Shown here: one piece after another, positions 23,351 through 34,817 of the stretch
Layout of the letters: every line of letters starts with the position of its first letter
Position numbering within the stretch: position 1 is the first letter of the stretch
Source of the DNA: Echria macrotheca
Lineage: Eukaryota; Ascomycota; Sordariomycetes; Sordariales; Schizotheciaceae
NCBI GenBank assembly: GCA_030411725.1
Contig: MU839831.1
Location: 124,001-188,000 of the forward strand
Length of the DNA stretch: 64,000 nucleotides
Direction of reading: 5' to 3'
Made by a program: the position numbers and the translations under genes
The notes under the pieces: model-generated
The model's input: only the letters and a program-made list of their open reading frames with translations
The model's database searches: none
What the model was told of the DNA's origin: nothing

Positions 23351-23424
23351 GGTCGAATGGTGTAGTTGGTTATCACGTCAGTCTAACACACTGAAGGTCC
23401 CCAGATCGAGCCTGGGTTCGATCA
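23351..23424 (+). tRNA. tRNA-Val(AAC)
   Basis: A complete 74-nt cloverleaf. The acceptor is GGTCGAA with TTCGATC and discriminator A. The D stem is GTGT with TCAC. The anticodon stem TCAGT/ACTGA encloses the loop CTAACAC, giving anticodon AAC. The T stem is CCCAG/CTGGG. There is no intron. The T loop reads ATCGAGC, so position 54 is A rather than T; the rest of the internal B box still fits GWTCRANNC. Confidence 0.95.
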
Positions 23425-23461
23425 TGGCATTGTGTGTTCATCAATCAGCGAGTCTGATTGC

Positions 23462-23475
23462 TTTTTTTCTTTTTT
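23462..23475 (+). terminator. RNA polymerase III T-run terminator of tRNA-Val
   Basis: T7-C-T6 lies 37 bases behind the tRNA end, long enough to stop polymerase III. Confidence 0.7.
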
Positions 23476-23634
23476 ATGATGCTCATCACCAGTGTGTTGA
23501 CTCGGAGAGATCTCGGCGAGGGTTGTGTAGGTAGGTACGTTCAAAATCTATAGGATTTGACACTATTGCTTGGTTTATTAGTCCGCCGGCGGACAGATAG
23601 TAGGTATGTGGTTCGGAATTCCTTCCGTACGGAA

Positions 23635-25087
23635 CTAGAGGCGAAAGCAACCCCCACTGTCAACCAGCATTAACACAACCTGAACCATGCCCCCTGCCGC
23701 CGGGACAGCCAGTAGCGCTAGGAACCCCAACCCCAACTTCCCCGGCGCCCGCCTTCTCTTGCATCCCTTTCCGGGCTTCAACATGTATGGAAATACATAA
23801 GGTGCAATGATCAGCCCGGCGGCATACCACGCCATTATCCACCCAAACGTCATCGGTGAGTTCTTGCTGCCCAGCAGACTAGCTTCTGCATCTACGCCCC
23901 AGCATCCGAGCACGAAAGCCCACGGGACATTACTGCACACGAAGCCGCCAACTTTCATGAACCAGCTATCGAGCCGCCGCGACTCGATGTCCATCTTGTA
24001 CTCGACCGCCATCGGCCCGGCTTTGGGATCGACGTCGAGAGATCCAACGACCCCGTCGACCACGGCGCCTTCAGCCCGGGCCTCGTCCAACGCCGGCGTG
24101 GATATGAGAAACAGACAGTCGTACGAAGGCGTGCACAGGTTGGCAAAGCAGTTGAGCAGTGACATGTAAATGTACGGCGCGACGGTGAGGCCGAAAGCGG
24201 CGAGCCCGTAGAGCTCCAGCTGGTTGCCGCGGGTCCGGTAGAACGCCGACGCGGCGGATAGTAACTGGACGATGGAGATGGCGGCCTTGGCGAAGCTGTA
24301 TGACGAAGCAATCTGCCAGTTTCCATCGGATGGGTGGTCGGTGGTGGGCGCTGTCATATGGCGGAACTTGACTGGTGCGTTGGAAGGGACGATGGCTAGC
24401 GAGTAGCCTGCTGGAAGGCGGCAGAGGCCGTGGATGGGAGATTTGTGCTCGGCGTAGATGAGGTCACCTTCCCAGAGAGGACCGTCAACACGGGATCGAG
24501 TCGAGGGCTCGGTTGACAATGTGACGGCTTCATGTGTAGTATCCTTTACTAGCGAAATGGTGTCAGTGCTGCTGGTGACCTCTTCGACGGCTGCTTGGAG
24601 CTGTCTTTTCTCGAGTGCACGTCCACCAGCATGACCCGACGACGAATCAACGCTGACAGCTTGTGCTTCGACATCTTTCGGCTTGGATATCTGGTCTGGT
24701 CAAATGTCAGACAACCCGTTATCAAGCGACTAGCTACCTTGAAAGATAAAATGGCCTACCGGTACCAAAATGCGGATCTCGAACCACCATGCAGAGGGCT
24801 CCGCATAGGCGCGCGCGCTTCAGCGGATTCTTCTCCTTATTGGGACGCGTCACGGTCGCCATGAACGCGCGCATCGCCCCTGTAGCTGGGAGGAAGAGTG
24901 CCATCAAGACTATGACAATCTTCTCAAACATGGTGGCGGCTGGGGGCGTGACGACGGTGAATGCGTGGGTCATATAGTTGACAAGGAAGAATTTGAGAAT
25001 GTCATCCCATTTGACTGGCTCGCACAGCAAGTGCGAGTCCGAGTGGAATTGGCTCCCGACGGGGACGATGACGGTGATGTTGTCCAT
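23635..25087 (-). CDS. Multi-pass membrane protein of unknown function
   Basis: Two exons, 24760-25087 and 23635-24695, joined in phase 1 by a 64-nt intron, giving 462 residues. The start MDNITVIVPVGSQFHSDSHL, then CEPVKWDDILKFFLVNYMTH, matches the usual opening of a fungal membrane-protein family of unknown role (short polar lead, Trp, then membrane helix and Asn-Tyr). Hydrophobic segments: about 30-47 and 54-75 in exon 1, then a soluble linker of about 120 residues, then helices around AISIVQLLSAASAFY, LAAFGLTVAPYIYMSLL, NVPWAFVLGCWGV, WIMAWYAAGLIIAPYVFPYM and a final LGLGFLALLAVPAAGGMVQV. No transporter or enzyme motif is visible. The first intron falls between the N-terminal helix pair and the soluble linker. 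No signal peptide is apparent. Conserved-domain identity is not known to me. Confidence 0.75.
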
Positions 25088-26802
25088 GGATCTTGACGAG
25101 TTGACTCCGGAGGCTCAGTGCACGCACGACTCTGGGACGTGGGTGCAGGCTGCTCGACGGCTTATATGAAGCCGGCCCCTATTACAGCATGTTTACTAGT
25201 TCCGTACTCCCACCACTGGCATCTTCGCTAGTTAGCCGTCTAGCGTGTTGGTCTTCAGCCTTCCAGTAACTAGCGTGTCGGCTTTCAGCCTTCCAACCGG
25301 AAGCCTGAAGTCGGATGTGGCTTGCACAGCCCTCGGCATCGTCTCGTTCGGTCCTAGCACGGAGGACAATGGGCTCATAATCTCCAAGCCCCTCGCTGCG
25401 TTAGGTTCAGTTCCCGCAGCCGCGTGCTGTCTCTTGATGAGAGAAGCCAATGATGATCAGGAATGAACGAACGAAAGAAATATCCAGTTTAGGTGTTCTC
25501 AAGGGCTAAAGAACCACCGAAGTTCCGAGCTGACGAGCTAGTCGGGAGCCCTCCCAGGGTTGAGAGTTACATTTTCTTCGTTTATTATAACCAGGAGAAA
25601 AATCAGCTAGAATGAGGTATTATGATAGTCTCAGGCGAGACTACCTGACAACGGGGTGTCTCGATGCCAATCATTGCGACCAAATCTTGATCAATAGTGG
25701 CGGATGAGGCGCCTGTAAACAAGCGGGGTTGTCTCATAGGACTCAAGAGCCCAAGGGAGGATAGAGTTCATGGGGCTCTCTGCACCGCATGAACTCGCAA
25801 GAATGGAAAAGATATGAAACTAACTTTCCGGGATACTTAGGTACAGCAAATGGCTTAGTTCTCACTACCTGAGTTAGTCACTGCCGTGTTTTCCAATGTC
25901 GTAGGAGATTAGCTTGCGGTCGGGGCACAGCTCTGCATATACGCCACCAAAAAAGAGCCTGCAAATGCCCATCTTGCAGCGGGTACGGTTTAGACCCTAA
26001 AGATGGTAAGTAAGCGGAAGTCAGCGTGTTTACCTAGGTTGCAGTAGTGGAATATTGAAACCAACTTGGAAACCACCCCGTCAACCACGCGCGCAGATAG
26101 AATTTAGCTCAATAAGAGTCGTCTTCAATCGAGGCTGGCCCGAGAGATACGAGGGAATAAACGGCTCACTTCTGTCCAGTGACTTCCGACATGTTGCTGC
26201 GAATGTCAATCATTGCCACGCTCGTGGCCGGGATCCAGTCCCGGGACCTAGTCCCGAGAACATGGAACGGGGCGCAAGACGGCTGCAACTGCAACCTAGA
26301 ACTAGGCGATGCTTGTTGACCCGATACAAAAGCTTTTCTCAAACTGAACAAGACAGGCAATGGCAACCTGGCCATCGCAGCCCCTCCCGGCGTGCTCTGC
26401 CATGCGACCTTCGGGACATGGCTGTGCCGGAAGTTGTACCTAGATAAACTTTTATCACAAGCAAATCGTCAATACCGAGATCATTACGAATGACCCTACC
26501 TGGCTAGTTTTTCGAGTCGAATACTCACCTAAAGAGCGAGAAAAAGAAAGGAGACTTTGTCGCAGAAATACTCACCGGTCAATCAACCATTGTTACAGAG
26601 TTGTTGGGCAAGGAAGGAGCACACAGGCAAGATGGAAGGCACACACGGACCACAGCACCTGACAAGCATCCTTACCTCAGCCCCGAATCAGGTCACGAGA
26701 CCTCTCAAGAGACATTTCAGGCAGCCCCTCAGCCGGCGGGAGCTGAAACTCCAACCGGAGCCTTCTCTCACCATCACCAACCCACACTACCAACGTAATA
26801 CA
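25088..26802. other. Divergent intergenic region
   Basis: Separates the minus-strand membrane protein from plus-strand HET gene 1, so both promoters lie here. An imperfect tandem of about 28-30 bases (TAGCGTGTYGGYYTTCAGCC-type) occurs near 25241-25298. The frame of HET gene 1 stays open upstream to about 26557, but this part is unlike protein-coding sequence. Confidence 0.5.
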
Positions 26803-28959
26803 ATGGCAGCCCAGAACCTCACCCCCCACTCCTGCAGCCACTGCCAATCCGTCACCATCGACATGCGCAAAACCAAAGCATCCTACGCCCAAGACGACCG
26901 CCAGAACCTCAGCTGGGGCCTTCCCCCTGCCCCCGTCATCTTTGCCGGGTTCGACCACCAGCCCCGGGCCGACATCATCGCCGACATCGAGTACCCCCTC
27001 AATGGACTCTTAAAGGGCTCCGCGGCTGGATGCGCATTCATGCGCTGGCTGGTTGAAGATCAAAAGTTTGGCGAGCATATTCCCGCCCTTCTCGGCAAGC
27101 CAGAACAGGACGGGGGGTATCGGTTGCGTGTGCACGTTGAATACACCTCGCACTGGGACTTTGTGTACGTAAGATGGTTTTTGCTGGGGACATGGGCGGA
27201 GGGGGATGAAAGATTCGGGAAGAATGTGGCACGGACGAGTGTTGGGTTCGGGGTTTACACGCTTCCAGGTCTGTTGCTCACTCCTCCTCCCGATCGTTGG
27301 ACTAATTCAAAGAAAGACGATCCAGCGGCGTACGACATATCAACGAGACCCATCCGCGTACAAATCACGCCTGACACATTCCGCCAGGCTCGTGGGTGGA
27401 TGCAAAAATGCCTCGAGACTCATGAGATGTGTCCCAAGCCCGGCCGGACCATGCCAACGCGCCTGGTCCATCTCGTCAATACCCAAGGCGGCCCCAAAGT
27501 CCGCCTCTGCAAGACCAACACCCTCACCGACCCAGTCCCCTACGCAGCACTAAGCTACTGCTGGGGCGGCCCCCAGCCCCTGACCCTCCTCCAATCCAAC
27601 CAGTCCACCTTCCTCACCGACGGTTTTTCCCTGGATTCCCTTTCCAAATCCGTCCAAGACGCCCTACACACAGCAGCCGAGCTATCCATCCCCCACCTCT
27701 GGGTCGACTCCCTCTGCATAATCCAAGACGACCTTGACGACGTCGCTCGCGAAATTGCCGCCATGCCCCGGATCTACCGCAACGCCCACGTCACCCTCAA
27801 AGCCTCACGCGCCAAGTCATCCGCCGACGGTTTTCTCACCGACCGTCCCGAGACCGATCGGCCCCATCTATGTTTCAAACTCAGCCACCGCGGCTCGAAA
27901 CACAAACTCGGCTCGGTAGTACTCCTCAGCCAGGACGAAGAACGTATCGACGAACCACTAGATACCCGCGCCTGGGCGCTACAAGAACGCATCCTCTCCC
28001 CGCGCGTGCTCGACTTCGCAACAAGACACGTAGGCTGGATCTGTCGCGGTACAAGCATGGACAAGTGGTCGTCGTCCACCGACGGCTGGCGGAGGCGTAT
28101 CGACACCAACCCCAAACTGCGGGACATCTCGCACGACGTATTCCACCGGGACTTTCCGGACGAGAATGCCCTCGTCCGTGCGGCGCGGGAAATAAGAGCA
28201 GGCAGTGTCCTCCAACACTGGCGCGAGCTCCTGCAGGCCTATTCCCGCCGCGAGCTATCCTTCCCCAAGGACAGAATCCTAGCCATGTCGGGCATAGCCG
28301 AGACGTACGGGTCCGTCTTCAGGGACCAATATCTCGCCGGCCTGTGGCGCTTCGCGATCGACTCGGAGTTGCTCTGGGCCCTGGCCTGGAATAGTCCACG
28401 CGGCCCGCGGCCGAAGGAATATCAAGGACCCTCGTGGTCGTGGGCCGCGGTGAGTTGTCACATCGACTACCGCCTCGACTTAGGTCCGGGTCCGCGCCGT
28501 GTAGATGATGGCGATCTGTTGGAGCTGGTGGATTATCAGGCTGCGCTCGAGAGCGAGGATGCACCCTACGGCGCGGTCAAATGGGCACATCTCACGGTTA
28601 GGGCGCGCATGCGGCCGGCGTGGTGGATGCGTGGCTCTCAGGCGCCGACTTACTCGCGCCATGACGAGCTCAGGATTCCTGGTGAGGAAGGGAAAGGTCC
28701 GGGTGAGAAGATGGCCGGGACTATTATTCCGGATGCGTTGGAGGACGAGTTTATTCGGGAGGAGCCGGCTGCGTATCTGCCTGTGCACCTGCTGGAGGTG
28801 GCACACTATAGCCCGGGGTTTGGTAATCTTTACGGCGCAAGGGGGGTTGTGCTGCGTCGGCGGGACGACGGGCTGTATTCGCGTCTGGGATTCTTTGAGC
28901 TTTACCGGGGTGGACACACGTTTGAAGGCTATCAAGTACAAACTGTCACTATTGTATGA
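26803..28959 (+). CDS. HET-domain protein 1
   Basis: Intronless, 718 residues from the ATG at 26803 (ACAATGGC context). The frame is open 82 codons further upstream, but that stretch looks like translated leader. HET (heterokaryon incompatibility) domains in fungi trigger cell death after non-self recognition. Here the three signature blocks occur in order: YAALSYCWGGPQPLTL (247-262), LWVDSLCIIQDDLDD (299-313) followed by MPRIYRNAHVTL, and DTRAWALQERILSPRVL (387-403). An N-terminal CSHCQSVTID segment (about 9-18) is the Cys-pair lead seen in many such proteins. The C-terminal third has the frequent PSWSWAAV motif and no WD, ankyrin or NACHT repeats. The recognition partner is unknown. Confidence 0.92.
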   Translation: MAAQNLTPHSCSHCQSVTIDMRKTKASYAQDDRQNLSWGLPPAPVIFAGFDHQPRADIIADIEYPLNGLLKGSAAGCAFMRWLVEDQKFGEHIPALLGKPEQDGGYRLRVHVEYTSHWDFVYVRWFLLGTWAEGDERFGKNVARTSVGFGVYTLPGLLLTPPPDRWTNSKKDDPAAYDISTRPIRVQITPDTFRQARGWMQKCLETHEMCPKPGRTMPTRLVHLVNTQGGPKVRLCKTNTLTDPVPYAALSYCWGGPQPLTLLQSNQSTFLTDGFSLDSLSKSVQDALHTAAELSIPHLWVDSLCIIQDDLDDVAREIAAMPRIYRNAHVTLKASRAKSSADGFLTDRPETDRPHLCFKLSHRGSKHKLGSVVLLSQDEERIDEPLDTRAWALQERILSPRVLDFATRHVGWICRGTSMDKWSSSTDGWRRRIDTNPKLRDISHDVFHRDFPDENALVRAAREIRAGSVLQHWRELLQAYSRRELSFPKDRILAMSGIAETYGSVFRDQYLAGLWRFAIDSELLWALAWNSPRGPRPKEYQGPSWSWAAVSCHIDYRLDLGPGPRRVDDGDLLELVDYQAALESEDAPYGAVKWAHLTVRARMRPAWWMRGSQAPTYSRHDELRIPGEEGKGPGEKMAGTIIPDALEDEFIREEPAAYLPVHLLEVAHYSPGFGNLYGARGVVLRRRDDGLYSRLGFFELYRGGHTFEGYQVQTVTIV

Positions 28960-29384
28960 GCTGGGATGCCGTTAGGGTGGGGATATGTTAGGTTTAAGCC
29001 CTCGGACGGGAGTCTTGTGGTGTATTGGAGTAAGAGCTGGTCCAGCTTCGGCTGGGCCAGGTCATCTATCATCTAGACTTATCCTGGTACTCCGATTTGG
29101 TTGGCTCTGCGTTAGGTACTAACAGCGCGGCTGTTAACCAAACTTCAGGGAACCGAACTCAATTATCCGGTAAATCCGCCGGGATGAGCGCAACTGAGAT
29201 ACCGCGCTTCACCCAACCTGTCGATTGGCGCGCCAAACAGAAACAGTCCTCTTCGTCTCCGTGCTATAAAGTGCTTGGCGAAACTTCCTGCTTAAATCAT
29301 ACGGCGAGTCATGGCAAGCCCACGGCCTGCTCCAGCTTCACGACCTCACCTCCTCCTCAAGGCCAACCGACCGACACAACAACC
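28960..29384. other. Short intergenic region
   Basis: 425 bases between HET gene 1 and the GH43 gene on the same strand, containing the 3' flank of the former and presumably the promoter of the latter. Nothing further seen. Confidence 0.6.
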
Positions 29385-30536
29385 ATGAAATCGCCCATCC
29401 TCGCCCTGTTAGCGCTGTCCGTCCTGGCGGTACTAACAAACGGCACGGGCACATTCTCCAACCCCCTCCGAACCCGCAACGGCTCGGACCCGTTCATCGT
29501 CTTCGTCGACGGCTACTACTACCTCATGACGACCACGTGGACAGACGTCCAGCTCACCCGCGCGCCCACGCTCGACGGACTCAAGACGGGCGAGACGCGG
29601 ACCCTGTACACAATGGCCAACCCGAACCCGAACGGCGGCAACGACGTGTGGGCGCCCGAGCTGCACCGGGTCAACGGGACGTGGTATGTGTATTTCTCGG
29701 AGGGTCGGAAGTCGTGGGTTCTCACCGGTATGTATTCTCTCTGTCACACTCATTGCAATTTACCTACCTTATAGAAGGATCCGCTGAAGAGAAGACATGA
29801 CAGGCGGCCCCGAGCCATGGGGCACGTACGACAACAAAATCCAAGTCCATCAGGAATGGGGCATCGACTCGACCCTGGTAGAAATCCCCAGCCGCGGGAC
29901 GTACTACGTGTGGTCGTGCATGTCCGCCTGGAACGGCGAGGACCTCCAATCGCTGTGCATCGCGCCCCTCGTGAACGGCACGAGCATCGGTCCGTGGTCG
30001 GTCCTCTCGCGCCCGACCGAGCCGTGGGAGCGCATTGGCGTTCCGGTGAACGAGGGTCCCGCCGGGTTGAATCATGCCGGCAGGACGTGGGTCGCCTACT
30101 CGGCTAGCTTCTGCAAGACGCCGGACTATTCTGTCGCTGCGCTGCGATGGGACGGCGTGGGTGATCCGCTGGAGGCCGGGTCGTGGACTAAGTCTGGGGG
30201 TCCTTTGTTTCAGTCTGCCCGTGGCGAGTATGGGACGGCTCATAATGGGTATGTGTACCTGCCTATCTACCTATCTGCATGTTGAACATGCTTTCCATTT
30301 CCAATAGAGATGGTGTTGGGGATCTGACTGGACTACCTAGCTTCTTCACCAGCCCCGACGGAACGGAAATCTGGAATGTCTACCACGCCACCCAGAACGC
30401 AAATGGAAGCTGCGGCGCGGACCGGCAGACGTTTGCACAAAAGGTCGGGTGGAAAGCGGACGGCTCGCCGGATCTGGGTGTCCCGGCCGTGGCGGGCGAG
30501 GTTCTGCAGGCGCCTTCGGGGGAGAAAGCCGTCTGA
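29385..30536 (+). CDS. Glycoside hydrolase family 43, secreted
   Basis: Three exons, 29385-29727, 29804-30248 and 30308-30536, giving 338 residues. The introns are 76 nt (phase 1) and 59 nt (phase 2), both GTATGT-type. Residues 1-20 are a signal peptide (KSPILALLALSVLAVLTNG). The protein has GH43 five-bladed propeller landmarks: GSDPFIVFVDGYYYL (33-47, with Asp35 as presumed catalytic base), NDVWAPELHRVNGTWYVYFS (86-105), PVNEGP with Glu198 as presumed proton donor, and the C-terminal FFTSPDGTEIWNVYH. GH43 enzymes remove arabinose or xylose from plant cell-wall arabinan or xylan; the exact linkage cannot be told. Intron removal joins HNG to DGVGDLTGLPSFFTSP, where many relatives have a shorter TGHNSFFTSPDG-like joint. 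The C-terminal tail is short, with no cellulose-binding module. Confidence 0.9.
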
Positions 30537-31060
30537 CGTGTAGTGACTTGTTGTTGGGAGAGCGGGGGTGACACTCGACTGTCGGCTCATCGGTGGCCAT
30601 CATCAGCAAACCGGAGAACTTGATATAGGGGGCCGTGTGTAAGAGAAAGTGTGGTGCGCCGAGAGAGCCCCATTTCCTCATCAAAAGAGGCGCTCAAATT
30701 ATATCCTTCCCGGTCTGTCTAGGATCGGCCTTCGAGTGCAGTTGCAAAAAAGGGAAAAGATTGTATAAATAGACTCGATTTGGCATAGGGACAAAAAAAC
30801 ATACAACACCAGGGATTCACCGGTCGTCAGCGACCCGATTACTAGTCTGGCGGTCGCTGACTTTTCTATGGGAGAGCGGACGGGATCCCGAGCTTTCCAG
30901 CGCCTATGGTCGTATGTGGTGATCCCAGCCGCAAGATGCGATCAAATATTCGTGTGGTCACCGTGGAAGTCTCGAGACATGGTCAGACGGTTGGTAAGTA
31001 TCTTGATCAACTGTCCGTTCGCTAACCCCTATTCACTACCGCGCAGTACTCGTCAAGCAA
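30537..31060. other. Convergent intergenic region
   Basis: 524 bases between the 3' ends of the GH43 gene and the LaeA-type methyltransferase, which face each other. Nothing recognised. Confidence 0.6.
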
Positions 31061-32011
31061 CTACACACCAGACCCGCCCGGCTTCCTCCCGACAATACAC
31101 ACCTGATCCAGCGTATGATAAACCCCCCTCCCAATCTCCCGCATCGCCTCACTCTCCAACTCCCGAATCCTCTCCCTCGTCCACCCGCTCCCCTCCGTCC
31201 CAACCAAACTCTCCAAACACCCCGTAAAACAAACAATCACATTCCTCGTCCCCCTCTCCCTCAACCGCAACTCCGGGTCCTGAAGCCGATCCGTCGAAAA
31301 CACATCCTCGTGCACATCCACCAGCCCAACCCCCTCCCAAATCTTCTCTCTCTGCACATCTCCTCCCCCGCGCATCATGAGCCCAATAACAATCTCCTCC
31401 CCCTTCTTCCGAAACGGCTCCAACCCCTCAAAAATCTCCCGACACGCCCGCCTTGACGTCCCAGGGACGGAGTTATACAGCGCAAACCCGCACGAGTCAA
31501 TCCACTGCATCCACCCGCCCGGTTTCAGCAGCGTCATCAGATTCCTCACGGTATCAGCCCACTCCCCGCGCCCGGCGGCGCTGCTGACGAACCTCACGGC
31601 GACTAGATCATACGTTCCGAGTTCCGAGTCCGGGAAAGGGCGGTGCATGTCCTGGATTTTGAAGGAGACGTTTGGCGGCACTGAGGAGGATGGGAACGAC
31701 GACGGGGTGGCGTCGAAGCCTACGAGCTGGACGGTCGGCGGGACCGTCTTGGCCACGTCTAGGAGCCATATCCCCGTGCCGGTGCCGACGTCTGCGATCT
31801 TGGATTGTGGCCCCGGGGCGGGGATGTTGGGGTGGATTAGGAAGCCGAGGGTCTTGGTTGTGAAGATGTGTTGCTCGTCGAGTCTGTTTTGGGTTCCACC
31901 TCAGTCAGCATATTGCTACGTAGTCCCTGGTAATGAAATATGGACATACCGCTCTGTTACTTCAACAATCTCGGGGTAGATACCCTGCCCGTGGTCTTTG
32001 TTTTGCGCCAT
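31061..32011 (-). CDS. SAM-dependent methyltransferase, LaeA-type
   Basis: Two exons, 31950-32011 and 31061-31883, joined in phase 2 by a 66-nt intron with a GCTGAC branch, giving 294 residues. The N-terminal lead EVTERLDEQHIFTTKTLGFLIHP is the usual LaeA/velvet-associated methyltransferase opening. Motif I is IADVGTGTGIWLLDVA (50-65), followed by an acidic strand (LVGFDATPSSFP), the motif FKIQDMHRPFP, and KPGGWMQWIDSC as motif III. LaeA relatives are nuclear or cytosolic regulators of secondary metabolism, but many paralogues have other or unknown substrates, so function is not assigned beyond methyl transfer. It is divergent from HET gene 2 across 751 bases. The C-terminal Gly/Val-rich end is short. 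Confidence 0.85.
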
Positions 32012-32762
32012 TATTCTGGTTGGTTGGGCACGATGTCTTCGCTTCGCCAGCGATTTGTAACCCCCGCCGACGTGGTTTTGTCGCCGAAATTGGGGTCTCA
32101 GTCCGATAATGAGTGAGTAATCGAGAAATTCTCGATGACAAGCGGATTAGAGCTATCACGGCCCTACGCTCTACGGAGGCCTCACCACCAATGAGCGAGA
32201 TGCAGAAGGAAGAAGAGTTGGAGACGGCTTGGGCACCTAACCCCTTAACTATATACCGCTCCCCGGCCCACTTATGCAGGTTCGGCATGCTCTGGTATTG
32301 GCGACACGGCAAGCTATTCGAGTGCTAGTTCCCGAACGGATTGCATACCGGGTGTCGATGCCTATCGTTGCGGCAATACTTAACTTAAATGTCGTGACAA
32401 TGTCTCCAACACCGGCGGCCGGGACCGGGGTTCCCGTTTAGTATTGATCCGTTTCCCGTATTCTCCCGTCCTGTGCGACATTTCCCCGTTTGCGGCCGTT
32501 AGAGCCTGCCGTTGGATACCGAGTGTGACCACGTGCATGAGACACCGAACCCTTTTTGCATCGGCCCGAGTCTGGAACCTCAGCCTGGTCTCCTGAGTCC
32601 CCATGAGCCAGCCGCACACCCGGAGTGGGGTCTTCTTCACCCCTCACCTTTCTTGCGTCCGCGTTCTGTCCTCAGAGCCTGGTCTCTCCTTTCACCCATT
32701 TTCGTATCGTTTGCAACTGACTTGTCGGAAGCCAAATCCACCACCCTCAAAATCCCAGAGCC
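32012..32762. other. Divergent promoter region
   Basis: Lies between the LaeA-type methyltransferase (-) and HET gene 2 (+), so it should hold both promoters. No gene or clear motif seen. Confidence 0.6.
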
Positions 32763-34817
32763 ATGTCGACTCCTCCGGATCCCCCTTCGAGCCCTCACTA
32801 TCCCGGATGCTATCGTCCTCTCGGGCCCGGGTTCATCCGCGTCTTCGAGCTGGAGGCTGGTAATCCCGCAGATCCAATCACGGGTCGACTTGTTGCCCAG
32901 ACAATTGACGGGGCGGCCTACGAGGCCTTGTCGTATGTCTGGGGGGATCCGCGACAGCGTCATGACCTCACCGTGGACGACGCGACGCTTTCGGTGACGG
33001 CAAACCTGCACGGAGCCCTAGTGGCGTTCCGACACCCGCCCATCCCGGGATCCTCCTCACCAGTGCGACGGCTCTGGGCCGACGCGCTCTGCATCAACCA
33101 GGAAAATGTGTCGGAGCGCGCCGCCCAGGTAGAGCTGATGGGCTCCATCTTCCAGGGAGCTGTCCGAGTTCTTGCGTGGCTGGGATGGGAGGAAGGGGAA
33201 GAGGGTCGCCAACACACGCTGGATGCTATTCGCTTCATCCACTCCTTCATGAAGGACCCGGAACTCGGTCTTCGGGAGGCGCGCATTCTCCTCGTCCACC
33301 ACGATGTCTCGGTAACCGGCCCGCCGTCGCGCCTCATTATGCTATCGGAGGACCACCGCCGTCAGTTTGAGGACCAGGCGGCAAAGTGGGAGGCGGTCAA
33401 GATCTTCTTCGAGACCAAGTATTTCCATCGGGCATGGATCGTGCAGGAGGTTGGCCTCGGCCGGGAAGCCATTCTCTACTCGGCACGCAAGCCGCCTGAT
33501 GACTCGGAGAATGCAGAAAGCCTGGTGCTCGACTCGATCGACTGGCCCTTGGTTGGCAAGTTTGTCAAGTTCCTGGATTATCGCGCCGCGTCTTTGGTGA
33601 CCCATTTAGGTCTGCTCTCGTGGGTGGCTCACCACATCTTGATGGTTTGGGAGACGGCCGAGGACGGTACGCCAGAGTGCGACTTCATGACCTCGATGCA
33701 CTGGGTGCGAATCCTGGGCGTGACGGACGCCCGAGACCGCGTGTACTCGCTGCTGGGGCATCCATGCGCGACCTTTGACGGGGAGCTCGTCATCCATCCC
33801 AGTTACACCATCACGCGCGGTGTTGTGTACACGAAGCTGGCAGCAAACATTATCCGGAAGACCAACGATCTGTACACTGTCAGCCTCGTAGACCACGAGG
33901 TGGACCCGTGTGAGCTGAAGCGCGAGTGGGATCCAAACGATGAGGGCAGGATGCCGAGCTGGGTGCCTGACTGGCATAGCATCAACCGCACGACCCCGAT
34001 AGACTGGCCGCACCCCGCTGCGGACGCGGGAGAGACTGATATCGAGATTGAAGGGGGTGCCGAGGGTATCGAAGGCACAACGATGCCGCATTTGCTTGTT
34101 AGGGGATGGATCGTCGACGAGATCGTGGCTGTGTCTCACCGAATGGAGACGACGGACTTTCCGGTGACGAATTTGACGCGAGAGATGGCCAAGGAACACC
34201 CCTTCTGGCTCGACAAGGTGTGGGCGCTAGTGTTTCCCCTGGATGAGCATCCGGTTGGCGATGCGCTTACAGCCCTGGAGACGCTGTCGTTAGCATTCCC
34301 GTTTGGGACCAAGGAAAAGGGTGAATCAGCCAGCAAAGTAGGACCGCAGCTGAGTTTGGCAGAGCACCAACGATCGTTTGCCGCCTACGTCCTTGACTAT
34401 CACCGTCTGTGGCAGGCTATTTCTGATGCCGATGCCAGCGTGACAAGCGGCGATGCGCCCGCTCGGTCGCTCTTCGAGAGCCTGCCGAAGGAAGCGCAAG
34501 ACGAGCTGCGGCGACGGGCCGAAGGTGCCACCTGCGAGGGTTTTCTCGAATGCATGACGTGGCCGTCCATGTGTCGAGTGGTGTACCGTACGGCGTCGGG
34601 CAGTATTGGAATCGGGTCCCGTATCACGCGTCCGGGGGATCTCGTCTGTCGGGTGCCGGGTTCAAAGGTGCTAATGACGCTGCGTCGGATTGCGGACTCT
34701 GTTGACGAGCCAGGCACAATTTCGTGTGTCTTCGTTGCGCCTACTGTTGTCCCGGCACGTATGACAGCTAGCAAGCAGGAGTTGGGCCAAGACATGATCA
34801 GGTTTCGGATTGTGTAG
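32763..34817 (+). CDS. HET-domain protein 2
   Basis: Intronless, 684 residues. The start MSTPPDPPSS is favoured by the in-frame ATG context (AGCCATGTCG). HET blocks: YEALSYVWGDPRQRHDL (53-69), RLWADALCINQENVSERAAQ (about 103-122) with MGSIFQGAVRVLAWLGWEEG following, and KYFHRAWIVQEVGLGREAIL (about 221-240). The C-terminal part has VRILGVTDARDRVYSLLGHP, standard for the family, and no additional repeats. It is expected to act in fungal vegetative incompatibility. It differs strongly from HET gene 1 in length and in its first 50 residues, so these are not recent tandem copies. Confidence 0.92.
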   Translation: MSTPPDPPSSPHYPGCYRPLGPGFIRVFELEAGNPADPITGRLVAQTIDGAAYEALSYVWGDPRQRHDLTVDDATLSVTANLHGALVAFRHPPIPGSSSPVRRLWADALCINQENVSERAAQVELMGSIFQGAVRVLAWLGWEEGEEGRQHTLDAIRFIHSFMKDPELGLREARILLVHHDVSVTGPPSRLIMLSEDHRRQFEDQAAKWEAVKIFFETKYFHRAWIVQEVGLGREAILYSARKPPDDSENAESLVLDSIDWPLVGKFVKFLDYRAASLVTHLGLLSWVAHHILMVWETAEDGTPECDFMTSMHWVRILGVTDARDRVYSLLGHPCATFDGELVIHPSYTITRGVVYTKLAANIIRKTNDLYTVSLVDHEVDPCELKREWDPNDEGRMPSWVPDWHSINRTTPIDWPHPAADAGETDIEIEGGAEGIEGTTMPHLLVRGWIVDEIVAVSHRMETTDFPVTNLTREMAKEHPFWLDKVWALVFPLDEHPVGDALTALETLSLAFPFGTKEKGESASKVGPQLSLAEHQRSFAAYVLDYHRLWQAISDADASVTSGDAPARSLFESLPKEAQDELRRRAEGATCEGFLECMTWPSMCRVVYRTASGSIGIGSRITRPGDLVCRVPGSKVLMTLRRIADSVDEPGTISCVFVAPTVVPARMTASKQELGQDMIRFRIV

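Noticed and set aside
26557..26802. 82-codon upstream extension of HET gene 1
   Set aside because: The extension lacks HET-lead features and reads like leader sequence; the ATG at 26803 has the better context.
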